DNA from: CAYQQR01 sp964420035
GTDB lineage: Bacteria; Bacteroidota; Bacteroidia; Bacteroidales; SM23-62
DNA: 64,000 nt
Assembly (NCBI GenBank): GCA_964420035.1
Contig: CAYQQR010000007.1
Coordinates: forward strand, 39,907-103,906
Reading direction: 5' to 3'
The notes under the pieces were generated by a model. The model made no database searches, was not told the origin of the DNA, and was given only the letters and a program-made list of their open reading frames with translations. Both the position numbers and the translations under genes were made by a program. This document shows positions 42,246 through 50,261 of this stretch, piece by piece. Numbering within the stretch: the stretch's first letter is position 1; every line of letters begins with the position of its first letter.

Positions 42246-42299
42246 TTCGGGTTATTTTATTAGTGAATCGAAAGAGTATGCAATTAATAAAGAATTCTT

Positions 42300-42480
42300 A
42301 AAAATCCCATGGTTGTTAAACATATCTCGCTCGCTGTTGCTATGTTACTCTTTGGCTCTTTAGCTCTTCCATTCTTAAGCTATCTGTCTCAATGTCTCAA
42401 TGTCTCAACATCCTTTGTTTTGTACCACCTGTCACGTACTGTCGTCTGTGGTCGGTGGTCCGTGGTCAATTCAGGCATAG
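42300..42480. repeat. Mixed short-phrase tandem repeats
   Basis: Three to four kinds of short repeats in a row: CTTTGGCTCTTTAGCTCTT, then three near-copies of TGTCTCAA (TGTCTCAATGTCTCAATGTC), then GGTCGGTGGTCCGTGGTCAA. The last phrase runs into the truncated 3' end of the pseudogene on the minus strand, whose final residues it encodes. Similar phrases occur in gaps at 14.7, 17.2 and 58.9 kb. Confidence 0.7.
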
Positions 42481-43836
42481 ACTTGTCACGATAACCTCGA
42501 TATCGGTGCTGGTACGGGGTGCGATCTCGACCTTCCCGAAATATTCCAGTGCCACACCGGTTACATCGGCCCACTGGGGGATCTCGGTGCCGATGTAATC
42601 CACATTATAAAATTCTGTGAAGACAATGGTCGTATCCTTACCGGCATATACCTTGTAGTTCTTCCCGTTCTCAAAGTTATTTCCGGCATCAACGAAATGG
42701 ACGCTTTCGAGTTTCACGAGCATGGACTCGTAATCCTCGAAGTTGGTTTTATAATCGGCAATACTCAGTACCACAGGAGTAACCGGATTACCCGTTGATG
42801 ATGCAGAACCCGGATCCTCACCCGGATTGAATTGCATCATGCCGGCGTAGGCTGTCAGTTTACCGGTTAAGCCGGTGATTTCGTCGCCGACATCATTAGG
42901 AAGTGGTGATCACGCCCGGATCATCTTCGGCCACCACATACAGGTCATATTCGGTGTCGGGGGATAAGCCGTCAATGGTCACCGTGGCTTCTTCTCCCGG
43001 GGTACCATAGCTGAAGGAGAAACCCTGGTCCAAAATATCGGGAATGGTTGCCGGCGCCCCGTCGCTCCTGGGCAAATACCATACAACAGAGGGTTCATCC
43101 AGGCTGACGGCCAGTTTGAACCGGGTATCCATCACGTCGATGATCCTGGGATACCCGGCATCAAATACAGGGGGATCGGTGTCCGGAACACCCGAAACCA
43201 TGATGTTGTCAAAGGCAATCTCTTCATCGCCGGCGGTCATAAAGGCTATTATTCGAAGATACAGGCTGGTTCCCTTACTTCCCAGTGCAAATTCTACTGT
43301 TTTGAATTCGGTGTTCAGCGAATCCGTCCCGTCGGCAATGCCGTCAAAATCCGCATCGATGCCAAAATAGGATGAATTGTACCCGCTTTCCAGATCAGAC
43401 TCAAAAGCACCGATCAGGGTCCAGCCTCCGCCGTCAACCCTGGCATATACATGGAGGAAGTCTTCCGGGTCAAATTTCGCCTGACCACCACAGGCAAACA
43501 GACCGGATACCTTGATTTCATCCACCCCGGCGATATCAATTCCGTTGATCTCGATCCAGGAGCTGTCCACATTCGGATTATCACTGGTTTGAATAAACTC
43601 TCCGGCAAAATAAAAACTCCCGTCCTGGCCGGTATAAGCGGGCAGGCCTGAAGCACCCGTACCGTCGGTCCGGAAGAAATAATCGCCGGATCCGTCGTTA
43701 AAACCCCCGGTTAGGTATAGCGCGTCCCGTCCCCGTCGGTCTCGAAACTCTCCTGGTGCAGGATGGTTTGTGCCTGGCCCAAAGCCATTGTCAACACCAG
43801 TACAAGCATAGAAATAAAAGTAGATCGTCTGTTCAT
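42466..43836 (-). pseudogene. Secreted FN3/lamin-tail-like protein, frameshifted and 3'-truncated
   Basis: The remains of an exported Bacteroidota protein. The start at 43836 gives a good signal peptide (FISMLVLVLTMALGQAQ) and the anchor-domain opening ESFETDGDGTRYT, then a TAA at 43713-43711. One base restored there continues smoothly as GGFNDGSGDYFFRTDG and on through VDSSWIEINGIDIAG. A second shift at about 42896-42900 breaks the frame after the FN3-like part (DGLSPDTEYDLYVVAEDDPG), and coding resumes as NDVGDEITGLTGKLTAYAGM with a DUF5689-like domain. The end at 42466 falls in repeat phrases with no sorting tail, so the 3' part is lost. Sequencing errors could mimic one shift but hardly all three defects. 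Confidence 0.8.
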
Positions 43837-44049
43837 TTTATGGATTTTAGGGATTAATGTTTTTACATAAATTTACCTGTTTTATCCTTCTTATACCGAG
43901 CGTTTCATTTTATTAAAAGATTAATTTTGATCAGCAATGAAGCTTTTTTGATAAGCAGATCGATCGGGATCTCAGAATATCTTTCTTCATGATACTTTTC
44001 ATTGTTTGGTAAATTATTGCATCCTATCATTGCAAAAAAGTAAAGCGAT

Positions 44050-44796
44050 ATGTTAGAGACCATATTGAATCACCGTTCCGTGAGGAAATACAAAACCGAT
44101 TTCATAGAGAAAGATGTGCTGGATGCCATATTGCTGGCAGGAACCCGGGCTTCAACCACCGGCAACATGCAGGTTTACAGCATGATCGTGACTACCGAAC
44201 CCGACATGAGGGAAGCATTATGGGCCTGTCATTTCAAGCAGGACATGGTCAAACAGGCACCGGTGCACATCACTTTCTGTGCCGACTTTAACCGGTTTAA
44301 CCAATGGTGCCGTCAGAGGAAGGCCGAACCGGGTTACGACAACTTTCTTTCCTTTTTTACCGCTGCCATCGATGCCCTGCTGGTCTCGGAAAATGTTGCC
44401 CTGGCTGCCGAGGAGCATGGCCTGGGGATCTGTTACCTGGGCACGGCCACCTATATGGCCGGGAAGATCATCGAGGTCCTGGATATCCCCAAGGGGGTGG
44501 TCCCGGTTGCCGCAATGGTTTTGGGATATCCCGACGAAAGCCCGGGACTGACCGACAGGCTGCCCCTGGAAGCCGTGGTGCACGGGGAAAAATACGAGGA
44601 CTATACGCCGGGCCAGATCGATAATCTTTACCGGGAAAAAGAGGCCCTGGAAGAAACGAAAGAGCTGTTAAAGATCAACGAAAAAGAAACCCTGGCCCAG
44701 ATATTTACCGATAACCGCTATACCAAGAAGGACAACGTGCATTTTTCCAGGGAGTTCCTGGAGGTGATCAGGAAGCAGGGGTTTTTTAATCAGTAA
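44050..44796 (+). CDS. Nitroreductase family NAD(P)H-dependent oxidoreductase (NfsA-like)
   Basis: A 248-residue FMN-dependent oxidoreductase. It opens with LETILNHRSVRKYKTDFI, the FMN phosphate-binding motif of the family, has STTGNMQVYSMIVTTEP, and AMVLGYPDESPGLTDRLPLE like NfsA/FRP-type flavin reductases. The C-terminal 60 residues (REKEALEETKELLKINEKET) fit the NfsA excursion. Likely reduces quinones, nitro compounds or flavins in the cytosol. It is encoded alone, with repeat phrases directly after the stop. Confidence 0.92.
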   Translation: MLETILNHRSVRKYKTDFIEKDVLDAILLAGTRASTTGNMQVYSMIVTTEPDMREALWACHFKQDMVKQAPVHITFCADFNRFNQWCRQRKAEPGYDNFLSFFTAAIDALLVSENVALAAEEHGLGICYLGTATYMAGKIIEVLDIPKGVVPVAAMVLGYPDESPGLTDRLPLEAVVHGEKYEDYTPGQIDNLYREKEALEETKELLKINEKETLAQIFTDNRYTKKDNVHFSREFLEVIRKQGFFNQ

Positions 44797-44812
44797 GTCC
44801 GCTGCGCTTGCC

Positions 44813-44843
44813 GTTTCTCGGCTTCGGCTGTGCTAACGGTGCT
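44813..44843. repeat. Short-phrase repeat, partner of 32449-32475
   Basis: TTTCTCGGCTTCGGCTGTGC followed by TAACGGTGC, almost the same as a tract between aconitase and DUF2752. It lies in the convergent gap after the nitroreductase gene. Confidence 0.7.
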
Positions 44844-44859
44844 GAACCCAGGAACCAAG

Positions 44860-44879
44860 CCTGCCTGCCGGCAGGCAGG
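44860..44879. repeat. Perfect 20-bp palindrome CCTGCCTGCC/GGCAGGCAGG
   Basis: A perfect palindrome of 20 bases, the best copy of a family also seen at 16036-16054. It is embedded in AACCCAGGAACC phrases. Confidence 0.9.
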
Positions 44880-44899
44880 GAACCCAGGAACTCCAAGGG

Positions 44900-45832
44900 T
44901 CATCCCGGACTTGATCCGGGACCTCCCTGTACATTCAAACTACCTGTAATATCGATCAAATAGCCCAACTTATAAAAACCGAAAAGGGTCATATTCGCAA
45001 CCCCTTTCTTAAGCAAATACCTGATCCACCCCTTATTGATCCGGAATAATGTCCTGATCAGCCAAAACATACGAAATCTCTTCAGTTTATAATAGGATCG
45101 AAGCAGGGTTACATCTTCAACCAGCTCAGGATCGTGGTTGAAATACTGCATGATCCGGGCCAGGTTCCGGACGGCTTCTTCGGTTTTGGCCAGGTATTCG
45201 GCATTGGTTTCCAGGTGGCCGTTCAGGACCGGGTTGTCGATGTGGTGGACGGGGATATTTTTTTTCTTCAGTTGATATCCGAAGAGGGTGTCTTCATGGC
45301 CGTAGCTTAGGATGCGTTCATCAAAGCGAATGCTGTCAAGCAGTTCTTTTTCGATAACAAAATTGTTGGTCATGAATGAGCGGTTCGGATGCTGTTTTCT
45401 GCAGGAGGCCGGCTTGCTTTCCATCCGGATGCCGTATTTCCAGCGGAGCCTCCGGGAGCGGGGTGGTACCTTGGTATCATAGATCCGTCCCCCGCAAAGG
45501 ACCCGGGGTTGACGTTCCCGGATACAATCTAAATAATCCGAAAGAAAAGTACCGGATGGGATCAGGGAGTCGCAATCCAGGAACAGGAGGTATTTTTTTC
45601 GCGCATGTTCAAGAAATAGATTCCTGATACGGGCCCTTCCGATGTTTTCTTCCAATTCAATATAACTAACCTTACCGGAAAGGGGCCGGTTTGATTTTTT
45701 AAACGCTTCATCCGAGGCATCGTCGATCAGGATGATCTCCGTCTCCGCGTCCAGCCGGCCGGCCTGCCGCGACAACTCAGTTACCAGGAGCTTGACATCG
45801 AAATTATATAGGGGTATGCAGACGGATATCAT
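44900..45832 (-). CDS. Family 2 glycosyltransferase
   Basis: A 310-residue GT-A glycosyltransferase: ISVCIPLYNFDVKLLVTELS at the N terminus, ILIDDASDEAFKKSNRP, the metal-binding LFLDCDSLIPSG, and SYGHEDTLFGYQLKKKNIPV with the catalytic ED pair. It is a cytosolic or membrane-associated sugar transferase of unknown specificity. The last residues (NVQGGPGSSPG) are encoded by an intergenic palindrome (TCCCGGACTTGATCCGGGA), so the original C terminus has probably been replaced or extended by a repeat insertion. It converges on the nitroreductase gene. Confidence 0.9.
   Translation of the reverse strand: MISVCIPLYNFDVKLLVTELSRQAGRLDAETEIILIDDASDEAFKKSNRPLSGKVSYIELEENIGRARIRNLFLEHARKKYLLFLDCDSLIPSGTFLSDYLDCIRERQPRVLCGGRIYDTKVPPRSRRLRWKYGIRMESKPASCRKQHPNRSFMTNNFVIEKELLDSIRFDERILSYGHEDTLFGYQLKKKNIPVHHIDNPVLNGHLETNAEYLAKTEEAVRNLARIMQYFNHDPELVEDVTLLRSYYKLKRFRMFWLIRTLFRINKGWIRYLLKKGVANMTLFGFYKLGYLIDITGSLNVQGGPGSSPG
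44906..44924. repeat. Palindrome TCCCGGACTTGATCCGGGA at the GT2 stop
   Basis: An inverted repeat with 7-bp arms (TCCCGGA/TCCGGGA) next to GGTCA, a motif seen as an intergenic dispersed element in several bacterial groups. Here it forms the 3' end of the glycosyltransferase coding sequence. Confidence 0.7.
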
Positions 45833-45922
45833 ACTTTGAATAAAAATACAGATTCTTTTTGAAGAAGGATTTCCTTTCTTTTTTTATCTTTTGGGATTGT
45901 ATTAATCCTGAGCCCTATAATC

Positions 45923-46621
45923 ATGATCGCTGAATATTATTCAGAGCACTCGAAGTTCCTGTTGGCTGTTGATTGCATTGTTTTCGGCTTCGACGGGGAA
46001 AAACTGAATCTGTTATTGATAGAAAGAAACTTTCCTCCCATGAAAGGGGAATGGTCCCTGATGGGTGGTTTTTTGAAACAGGAAGAAAGCCTGGATGCTG
46101 CAGCAGAACGGGTTTTATTCGAACTCACCGGTTTGAGCAATGTCTATTTGGAGCAACTCTATACATATGGCGATGTATACCGTGATCCCGGACAAAGAGT
46201 AATTTCAGTTGCTTATTATGCCCTGATCAAGATTGACGATTATGATAAAGAAATGGCTAAGAAGCACAATGCCAGATGGAAACCTATCGACGAATTCCCG
46301 GATTTAATTTTTGACCACAATATCATGGTTGAAAAGGCCCTGAAGAGGCTACGGCGCAAGGCTAAAAGTCAGCCCGTGGGATTCGAGTTGCTGCCCCGCA
46401 AATTCACTATGCCGCAGTTACTGAAACTCTACGAGGCTATCTTTGAAAAAGAATTCGACAAAAGAAATTTCAGAAAAAATATCCTGAGTTTCGGTGTACT
46501 CCAAAGACTGGATGAAAAAGACAAAACTGGTTCAAAGAAGGGCGCATACTATTACAAGTTCAACCGGCAAAAATACAGGGAGCTTGTCGACAGCGGTACG
46601 ATCTTTGAAATTAAAATTTAA
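45923..46621 (+). CDS. NrtR-like NUDIX-domain transcriptional regulator
   Basis: A 232-residue protein with an N-terminal NUDIX fold (LNLLLIERNFPPMKGEWSLM) and a C-terminal winged-helix domain (about 150-232, LLPRKFTMPQLLKLYEAIFE, then KRNFRKNILSFGVLQRLDEK). The NUDIX box is degenerate: GGFLKQEESLDAAAERVLFE-LTGL lacks the RE and EE pair of active enzymes, which fits a ligand sensor rather than a hydrolase. Bacteroidota members often control pentose or other sugar genes. It stands about 230 bases upstream of a porin gene in the same direction, a possible target. Confidence 0.92.
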   Translation: MIAEYYSEHSKFLLAVDCIVFGFDGEKLNLLLIERNFPPMKGEWSLMGGFLKQEESLDAAAERVLFELTGLSNVYLEQLYTYGDVYRDPGQRVISVAYYALIKIDDYDKEMAKKHNARWKPIDEFPDLIFDHNIMVEKALKRLRRKAKSQPVGFELLPRKFTMPQLLKLYEAIFEKEFDKRNFRKNILSFGVLQRLDEKDKTGSKKGAYYYKFNRQKYRELVDSGTIFEIKI

Positions 46622-46848
46622 TCTATCGGGTAACGTGTTCAGAAATATTGGATTTAATGGAGAACAAAAGATACCGAGCCTGATCAGGGGTCACGATATA
46701 AAAACATGATGCGGAATGGCAGTTATGAAAATATACAAATCAACGGCAAGATGGTTTACGCGGCAGATCCGGAACAGTAGATTATAGATAAGAAAACCAC
46801 GATAAATATTACATTTACCGTGATTGGAAATGAATAAACCTTTTCTGA
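46622..46848. other. Gap between NrtR-like regulator and porin
   Basis: No full gene. A 24-codon frame at about 46709-46780 (reads NGSYENIQINGKMVYAADPE before a TAG) looks like the C-terminal end of a lost enzyme gene, but is too short to identify. The rest may hold the porin promoter and a regulator site. Confidence 0.35.
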
Positions 46849-48159
46849 ATGCATGCCATGGTACATAAACGACTTATTCTTATAATTTCCATATCGGTTA
46901 TGATCCTTTCCCTAGCCAGGTCACAGGATGAAGAGTCCCTCCTGCAGGAGAATCTCCGCTTCTATCTGTCCGAAGATCACTCTTCCTTCGCCGGACTGGT
47001 CATGGTTAATCAGATCTGGACACGATATCGTTGGAACAATCCGGGCACACTAGATGAAACCGGAAATCCGATGGACCGGACCTTTGATGTGGGACTGAGA
47101 AGGAGCAGGCTGATCTTTTATACCCGGCTTTTTGACAGATTCTTCATGTACACCCAGATCGGGTATAATGGCCAGACCTATGCTTCTCCAAAAGCCCCGG
47201 GAATTTTTGTGCACAATGCCGTAACCGAATACCTGCTGGACAAGGAAAAAGTACACCTCGGTTTCGGATTGCATACCTATAACGGCATTTCAAGATACAA
47301 CAACAGCAAGCTCATCGAATTTTTGGTGGTGGACCATCCTTCATTTGTATATCCGATAGGCGGTACTTACGACCAGGCGGGAAGGCAGTTTGGTATCTAT
47401 GCAAAAGGTACGCTCTCGAAACTGCATTACCGAGTGTCCCTTTCAAAACCGTTCCTTGTTGACAATACACCCTTGTTATATGAAGGCAGGACCGTTGAGG
47501 TGTTCAGTGAGAACCTTGCGTATAAGGGATATTTCGACTGGCAGTTCTGGGATACGGAAAGCCATATGCTGCCTTATATGTCGATGAATAACCTGGAAAA
47601 GAAAAAACTGCTCAACCTTGGCGGCGGATTTTATATGCAACCGGAAGCTACCCAAAGCATTCGACAGGCAGATACGGTATTGCATGATATTAGTTTGTGG
47701 GGCATTGATGCTTTCCTGGATCTGCCATTAGATGGAGGGGGGATCTTAACCGCTTATTTGACCTGGCTGAATTATGATTTCGGGCCCAATTACCTGCGTG
47801 CCGCCGGAAAACTCAACTCGGGAACAGGCAGTCCACTCGAACAGGGCAATGGAATTGCGGAATGGGAGGTTGGGACCGGGACGATCATTCGTTTTGAAAC
47901 CGGCTATGCCTTTCCCTGGAAAACACTGTTGGGAAATTTGCAGCCTTTTGCAGGTTTGTCGTACAAGGATTTCGATGCACTGGAGGAATCTTCAATCCAA
48001 TATGACCTGGGCTTCAATTGCCTGATGTACACCAACCGGTTGAAATGGACCCTTCAGTATTCAACCAGACCGGTATACGAAGGTACCATCGCGAACAACG
48101 ATACAAGTCTGAGTGAATATAAAGGGGTTTTGGTATTACAGACCCAATTCTGGTTTTAA
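46849..48159 (+). CDS. Porin-like outer-membrane protein
   Basis: A 436-residue exported protein. The signal peptide spans LILIISISVMILSLARSQ; translation may start at the first ATG or at the one three codons later. The mature part has the amphipathic strands of a 16- to 18-strand barrel (LIFYTRLFDRFFMYTQIGYN, RVSLSKPFLVDNTPLLYEGR, GILTAYLTWLNYDFGPNYL) and ends in LQTQFWF with the C-terminal aromatic expected for BAM recognition. It resembles phosphate-selective-porin-like proteins of Bacteroidota, without a specific family match. A regulator gene precedes it and a hairpin array follows directly after the stop. Confidence 0.82.
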   Translation: MHAMVHKRLILIISISVMILSLARSQDEESLLQENLRFYLSEDHSSFAGLVMVNQIWTRYRWNNPGTLDETGNPMDRTFDVGLRRSRLIFYTRLFDRFFMYTQIGYNGQTYASPKAPGIFVHNAVTEYLLDKEKVHLGFGLHTYNGISRYNNSKLIEFLVVDHPSFVYPIGGTYDQAGRQFGIYAKGTLSKLHYRVSLSKPFLVDNTPLLYEGRTVEVFSENLAYKGYFDWQFWDTESHMLPYMSMNNLEKKKLLNLGGGFYMQPEATQSIRQADTVLHDISLWGIDAFLDLPLDGGGILTAYLTWLNYDFGPNYLRAAGKLNSGTGSPLEQGNGIAEWEVGTGTIIRFETGYAFPWKTLLGNLQPFAGLSYKDFDALEESSIQYDLGFNCLMYTNRLKWTLQYSTRPVYEGTIANNDTSLSEYKGVLVLQTQFWF

Positions 48160-48162
48160 TCC

Positions 48163-48280
48163 TCCTTCGCGTTCCGCTCCGGCGGACGAGAAGGAATGGG
48201 TTTAATTGGCTTCGCCGAGCTCGTAAACTCGGTTCCTCGGAGTTCTACTCCGAAAAGATGGGTCCAGAGTTCTACTCTGG
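48163..48280. repeat. Array of four hairpins next to a sulfatase remnant
   Basis: Four consecutive inverted repeats: TCCTTC/GAAGGA (48163-48195) with an inner TCCGC/GCGGA; CCGAG/CTCGG (48215-48232); CGGAGT-TCT-ACTCCG (48238-48252); CCAGAGT-TCT-ACTCTGG (48264-48280). The last two share the loop and inner stem (AGTTCTACT) but differ in the outer stem. The array starts 4 bases after the porin stop and ends just before the sulfatase fragment. Confidence 0.85.
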
Positions 48281-48295
48281 GGTTAATACCATTTA

Positions 48296-48495
48296 TTATG
48301 GGAGCTGCACGAAAGGGAGATTGGAAGATCGTTAAAAAGCTGGACGAAGAGAACTGGCATCTGTTCAATATCCGGGAGGACAGGATAGAATCAATGGATC
48401 TTGCAGATCAATACCCTGATATCGTAGAAGATATTTCATTGCATTGGGAAGAATGGGCAAATACTCATTTTGTTCTGCCCAAAAGAGTGAGCTAA
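48296..48495 (+). pseudogene. Sulfatase C-terminal fragment
   Basis: The plus-strand frame from about 48296 to the TGA at 48495 reads GAARKGDWKIVKKLDEENWH, then LFNIREDRIESMDLADQYPD, then EEWANTHFVLPK. This is the standard C-terminal end of an S1-family arylsulfatase (receipt of the substrate loop, the LFNI-ED segment and the closing WEEWA-x-x-x-x-VLPK). About 400 upstream residues, including the active site, are missing and replaced by a hairpin array. An ATG upstream in frame gives a 99-codon open frame, but its first third is repeat sequence. The end touches the stop of the convergent BamA/TamA-family gene by 4 bases. Confidence 0.85.
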
Positions 48496-50204
48496 AACCG
48501 GTTCACATAGCCGAAATGGACCTTGCCCCGGGAGAGGTCGATGGGATTGGGACCGCGCTTGCCCAGGGCATAGTTGATGCTGAACATGCCGGCACGGGTG
48601 GAGATGTTGGTGCCCAGACCGAATGAAAAGAGCGATTCGGACAGGTAATCTCCTTCGATATTCCTTTCGTAGATCCCCCCATCGGAGAAAAGGAACGCGG
48701 CGGAGTTCCGCTCGAAAAGGAACCTGAGTTCACCTGAAAAAACCGTGTAACTGGATGCTTTTATGGAGTTTTCATCAAAGCCCCGGATGCTTTGTATTCC
48801 TCCCAGGCGGTACAGTTCGTTATCGAAAAGCTCGTCAGTGCCCCGGTGGGCGCTCCGGTTTTGCAAGAGGATGGTCCATCTGCCGGACAAGGGCAGGTAA
48901 CCCCCGGCGAACAGTTTCCCCTCGATAAGCGTGTTGCTGATCTGCTCTTCCCTGTTTTCTGCAAGGTTCGGCCTGCTGAACTTTTTTTCCCCGGCAGCAG
49001 CTTCAAGAGAAATATGGTAACCCCTGCGCGGATTGAAGGGATAATCCACATCCTGCAACATCAGGCCCAGCCCGTACCGGGTCGAACGAAAATCATTCTG
49101 CAGCGGTCCGGGATCCTCTGTGAGCACATTCGAACGGGTGTGCCGCATGTGGATGCTGACCCGGTTCATCCCGTTGAAATGGTATATGATCCCCGCCCGG
49201 GGAGACAGATTCAAAAAGGAGGAATCCTGCCTGAAGAGCTCCAGTCCCAGGTCGATGCCTATGGATGAATTGAATATATATGGATAGCTAAAGCCGGCAT
49301 GGAGCTTCTGGGAGGAAGATTCAAACCTGCGCCACTGAAACTTCAGTCTTTCTCCTGCACCAAAAGAGTTTAAAAGATCGAGGTTCAGCATGCCGGTCAG
49401 GACCAGCTTACCACTGGTTTCCTCATTGGGTTGGAATCCGATGATGCCGTCAAAACGGTTCGATTCGCGATCCTTTAGATAGGTATATACCGTGGCCCCT
49501 TCACCATAGAACTCGACTTCCGCCGGCCTGATCTCTTCAAGGAAGGGCAAGGCGCGAATATGCCTGCCGATCTTTTCCAGCCTTTCTTCCCGGTAGGGTT
49601 TACCCGGCCGTATTCCCAGGTAGTGTTCCAGGTAGTTCTTTTTTACCCGGGCTTCATCATTCACCACCAGACTGTCAAAAACGATCGCCCTGCCGGGATC
49701 GATGAAGAGTTTTCCGCTGATGGTGTTGGAATCAATTTGTGTGTTGGATAATCCCACCTGTGCAAAGGGATGACCGCGATTTTCCAGGTAGGTCAGGATC
49801 TTGTTCATTGATCTTTTCCAAAGCTCCAGGTTGACGGGCCTGCCGGAAAGTTTTTTAACCCGAACCGAAGCTTTCCGTGAAAGATTCTCTGTTGCCGGGT
49901 CGGTTTGCAGTGTGGCCCATTCGTATTGTTTTCCCCTGTATAAATAACTCCTGATCTGATCTTCTGTCTTTATTATTGAATCGACCCCGGCAACCAGGTA
50001 ACCTTCCGCAACCCGGTTGTTGATCCATTCCGCTTCCAGCGCCCTGATACGGTTGGTGTCTGAAGGGTAATTAATTTTGTAGGAATCCAGTAATTCCGGA
50101 CTCTTTTCCATGCCCGACCGGTACAACCGGTACAATAAGGTATCCTGGGCAGAAATAGCCCTGAACGGGATCAACAAAAGGAGTATGATCAGGATCCTCA
50201 TCAT
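48492..50204 (-). CDS. BamA/TamA family outer-membrane protein
   Basis: A 570-residue protein with a signal peptide (IILLLLIPFRAISAQDTLLY), two POTRA-like repeats (about 90-245, with SGRPVNLELWKRSMNKILTY and PGKPYREERLEKIGRHIRAL) and a C-terminal 16-strand barrel. Barrel hallmarks are RRGYHISLEAAAGEK, the IQSIRGFDENSIKASSYTVF segment holding the RGF-like lock motif, FLFSDGGIYERN, and a terminal KVHFGYVNRF. It may insert or translocate outer-membrane proteins, or act as a two-partner-type transporter. It is shorter than BamA (5 POTRA) and lacks a lipobox, unlike the TamL-type protein at 56.3 kb. Confidence 0.9.
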   Translation of the reverse strand: MMRILIILLLLIPFRAISAQDTLLYRLYRSGMEKSPELLDSYKINYPSDTNRIRALEAEWINNRVAEGYLVAGVDSIIKTEDQIRSYLYRGKQYEWATLQTDPATENLSRKASVRVKKLSGRPVNLELWKRSMNKILTYLENRGHPFAQVGLSNTQIDSNTISGKLFIDPGRAIVFDSLVVNDEARVKKNYLEHYLGIRPGKPYREERLEKIGRHIRALPFLEEIRPAEVEFYGEGATVYTYLKDRESNRFDGIIGFQPNEETSGKLVLTGMLNLDLLNSFGAGERLKFQWRRFESSSQKLHAGFSYPYIFNSSIGIDLGLELFRQDSSFLNLSPRAGIIYHFNGMNRVSIHMRHTRSNVLTEDPGPLQNDFRSTRYGLGLMLQDVDYPFNPRRGYHISLEAAAGEKKFSRPNLAENREEQISNTLIEGKLFAGGYLPLSGRWTILLQNRSAHRGTDELFDNELYRLGGIQSIRGFDENSIKASSYTVFSGELRFLFERNSAAFLFSDGGIYERNIEGDYLSESLFSFGLGTNISTRAGMFSINYALGKRGPNPIDLSRGKVHFGYVNRF

Positions 50205-50261
50205 TACCGGGTTGTGCTTAAGCTAACGGGAGAATGCCCGGTAAATTTTAAGCGGGATTCT

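Noticed and set aside
42896..43570. Intact 224-codon gene starting at an internal ATG
   Set aside because: The upstream sequence continues the same protein in another frame back to a signal peptide at 43836, so this is an internal piece of a pseudogene.
43981..44035. Promoter TTTG...TATCATTG upstream of the nitroreductase gene
   Set aside because: One mismatch in the -7 box and a spacing of about 16 bases instead of about 19-21; too weak to list.
48196..48495. Intact 99-codon gene
   Set aside because: The first third is encoded by hairpin repeats and only the last part is homologous to a protein, so it is a remnant with a fortuitous start.
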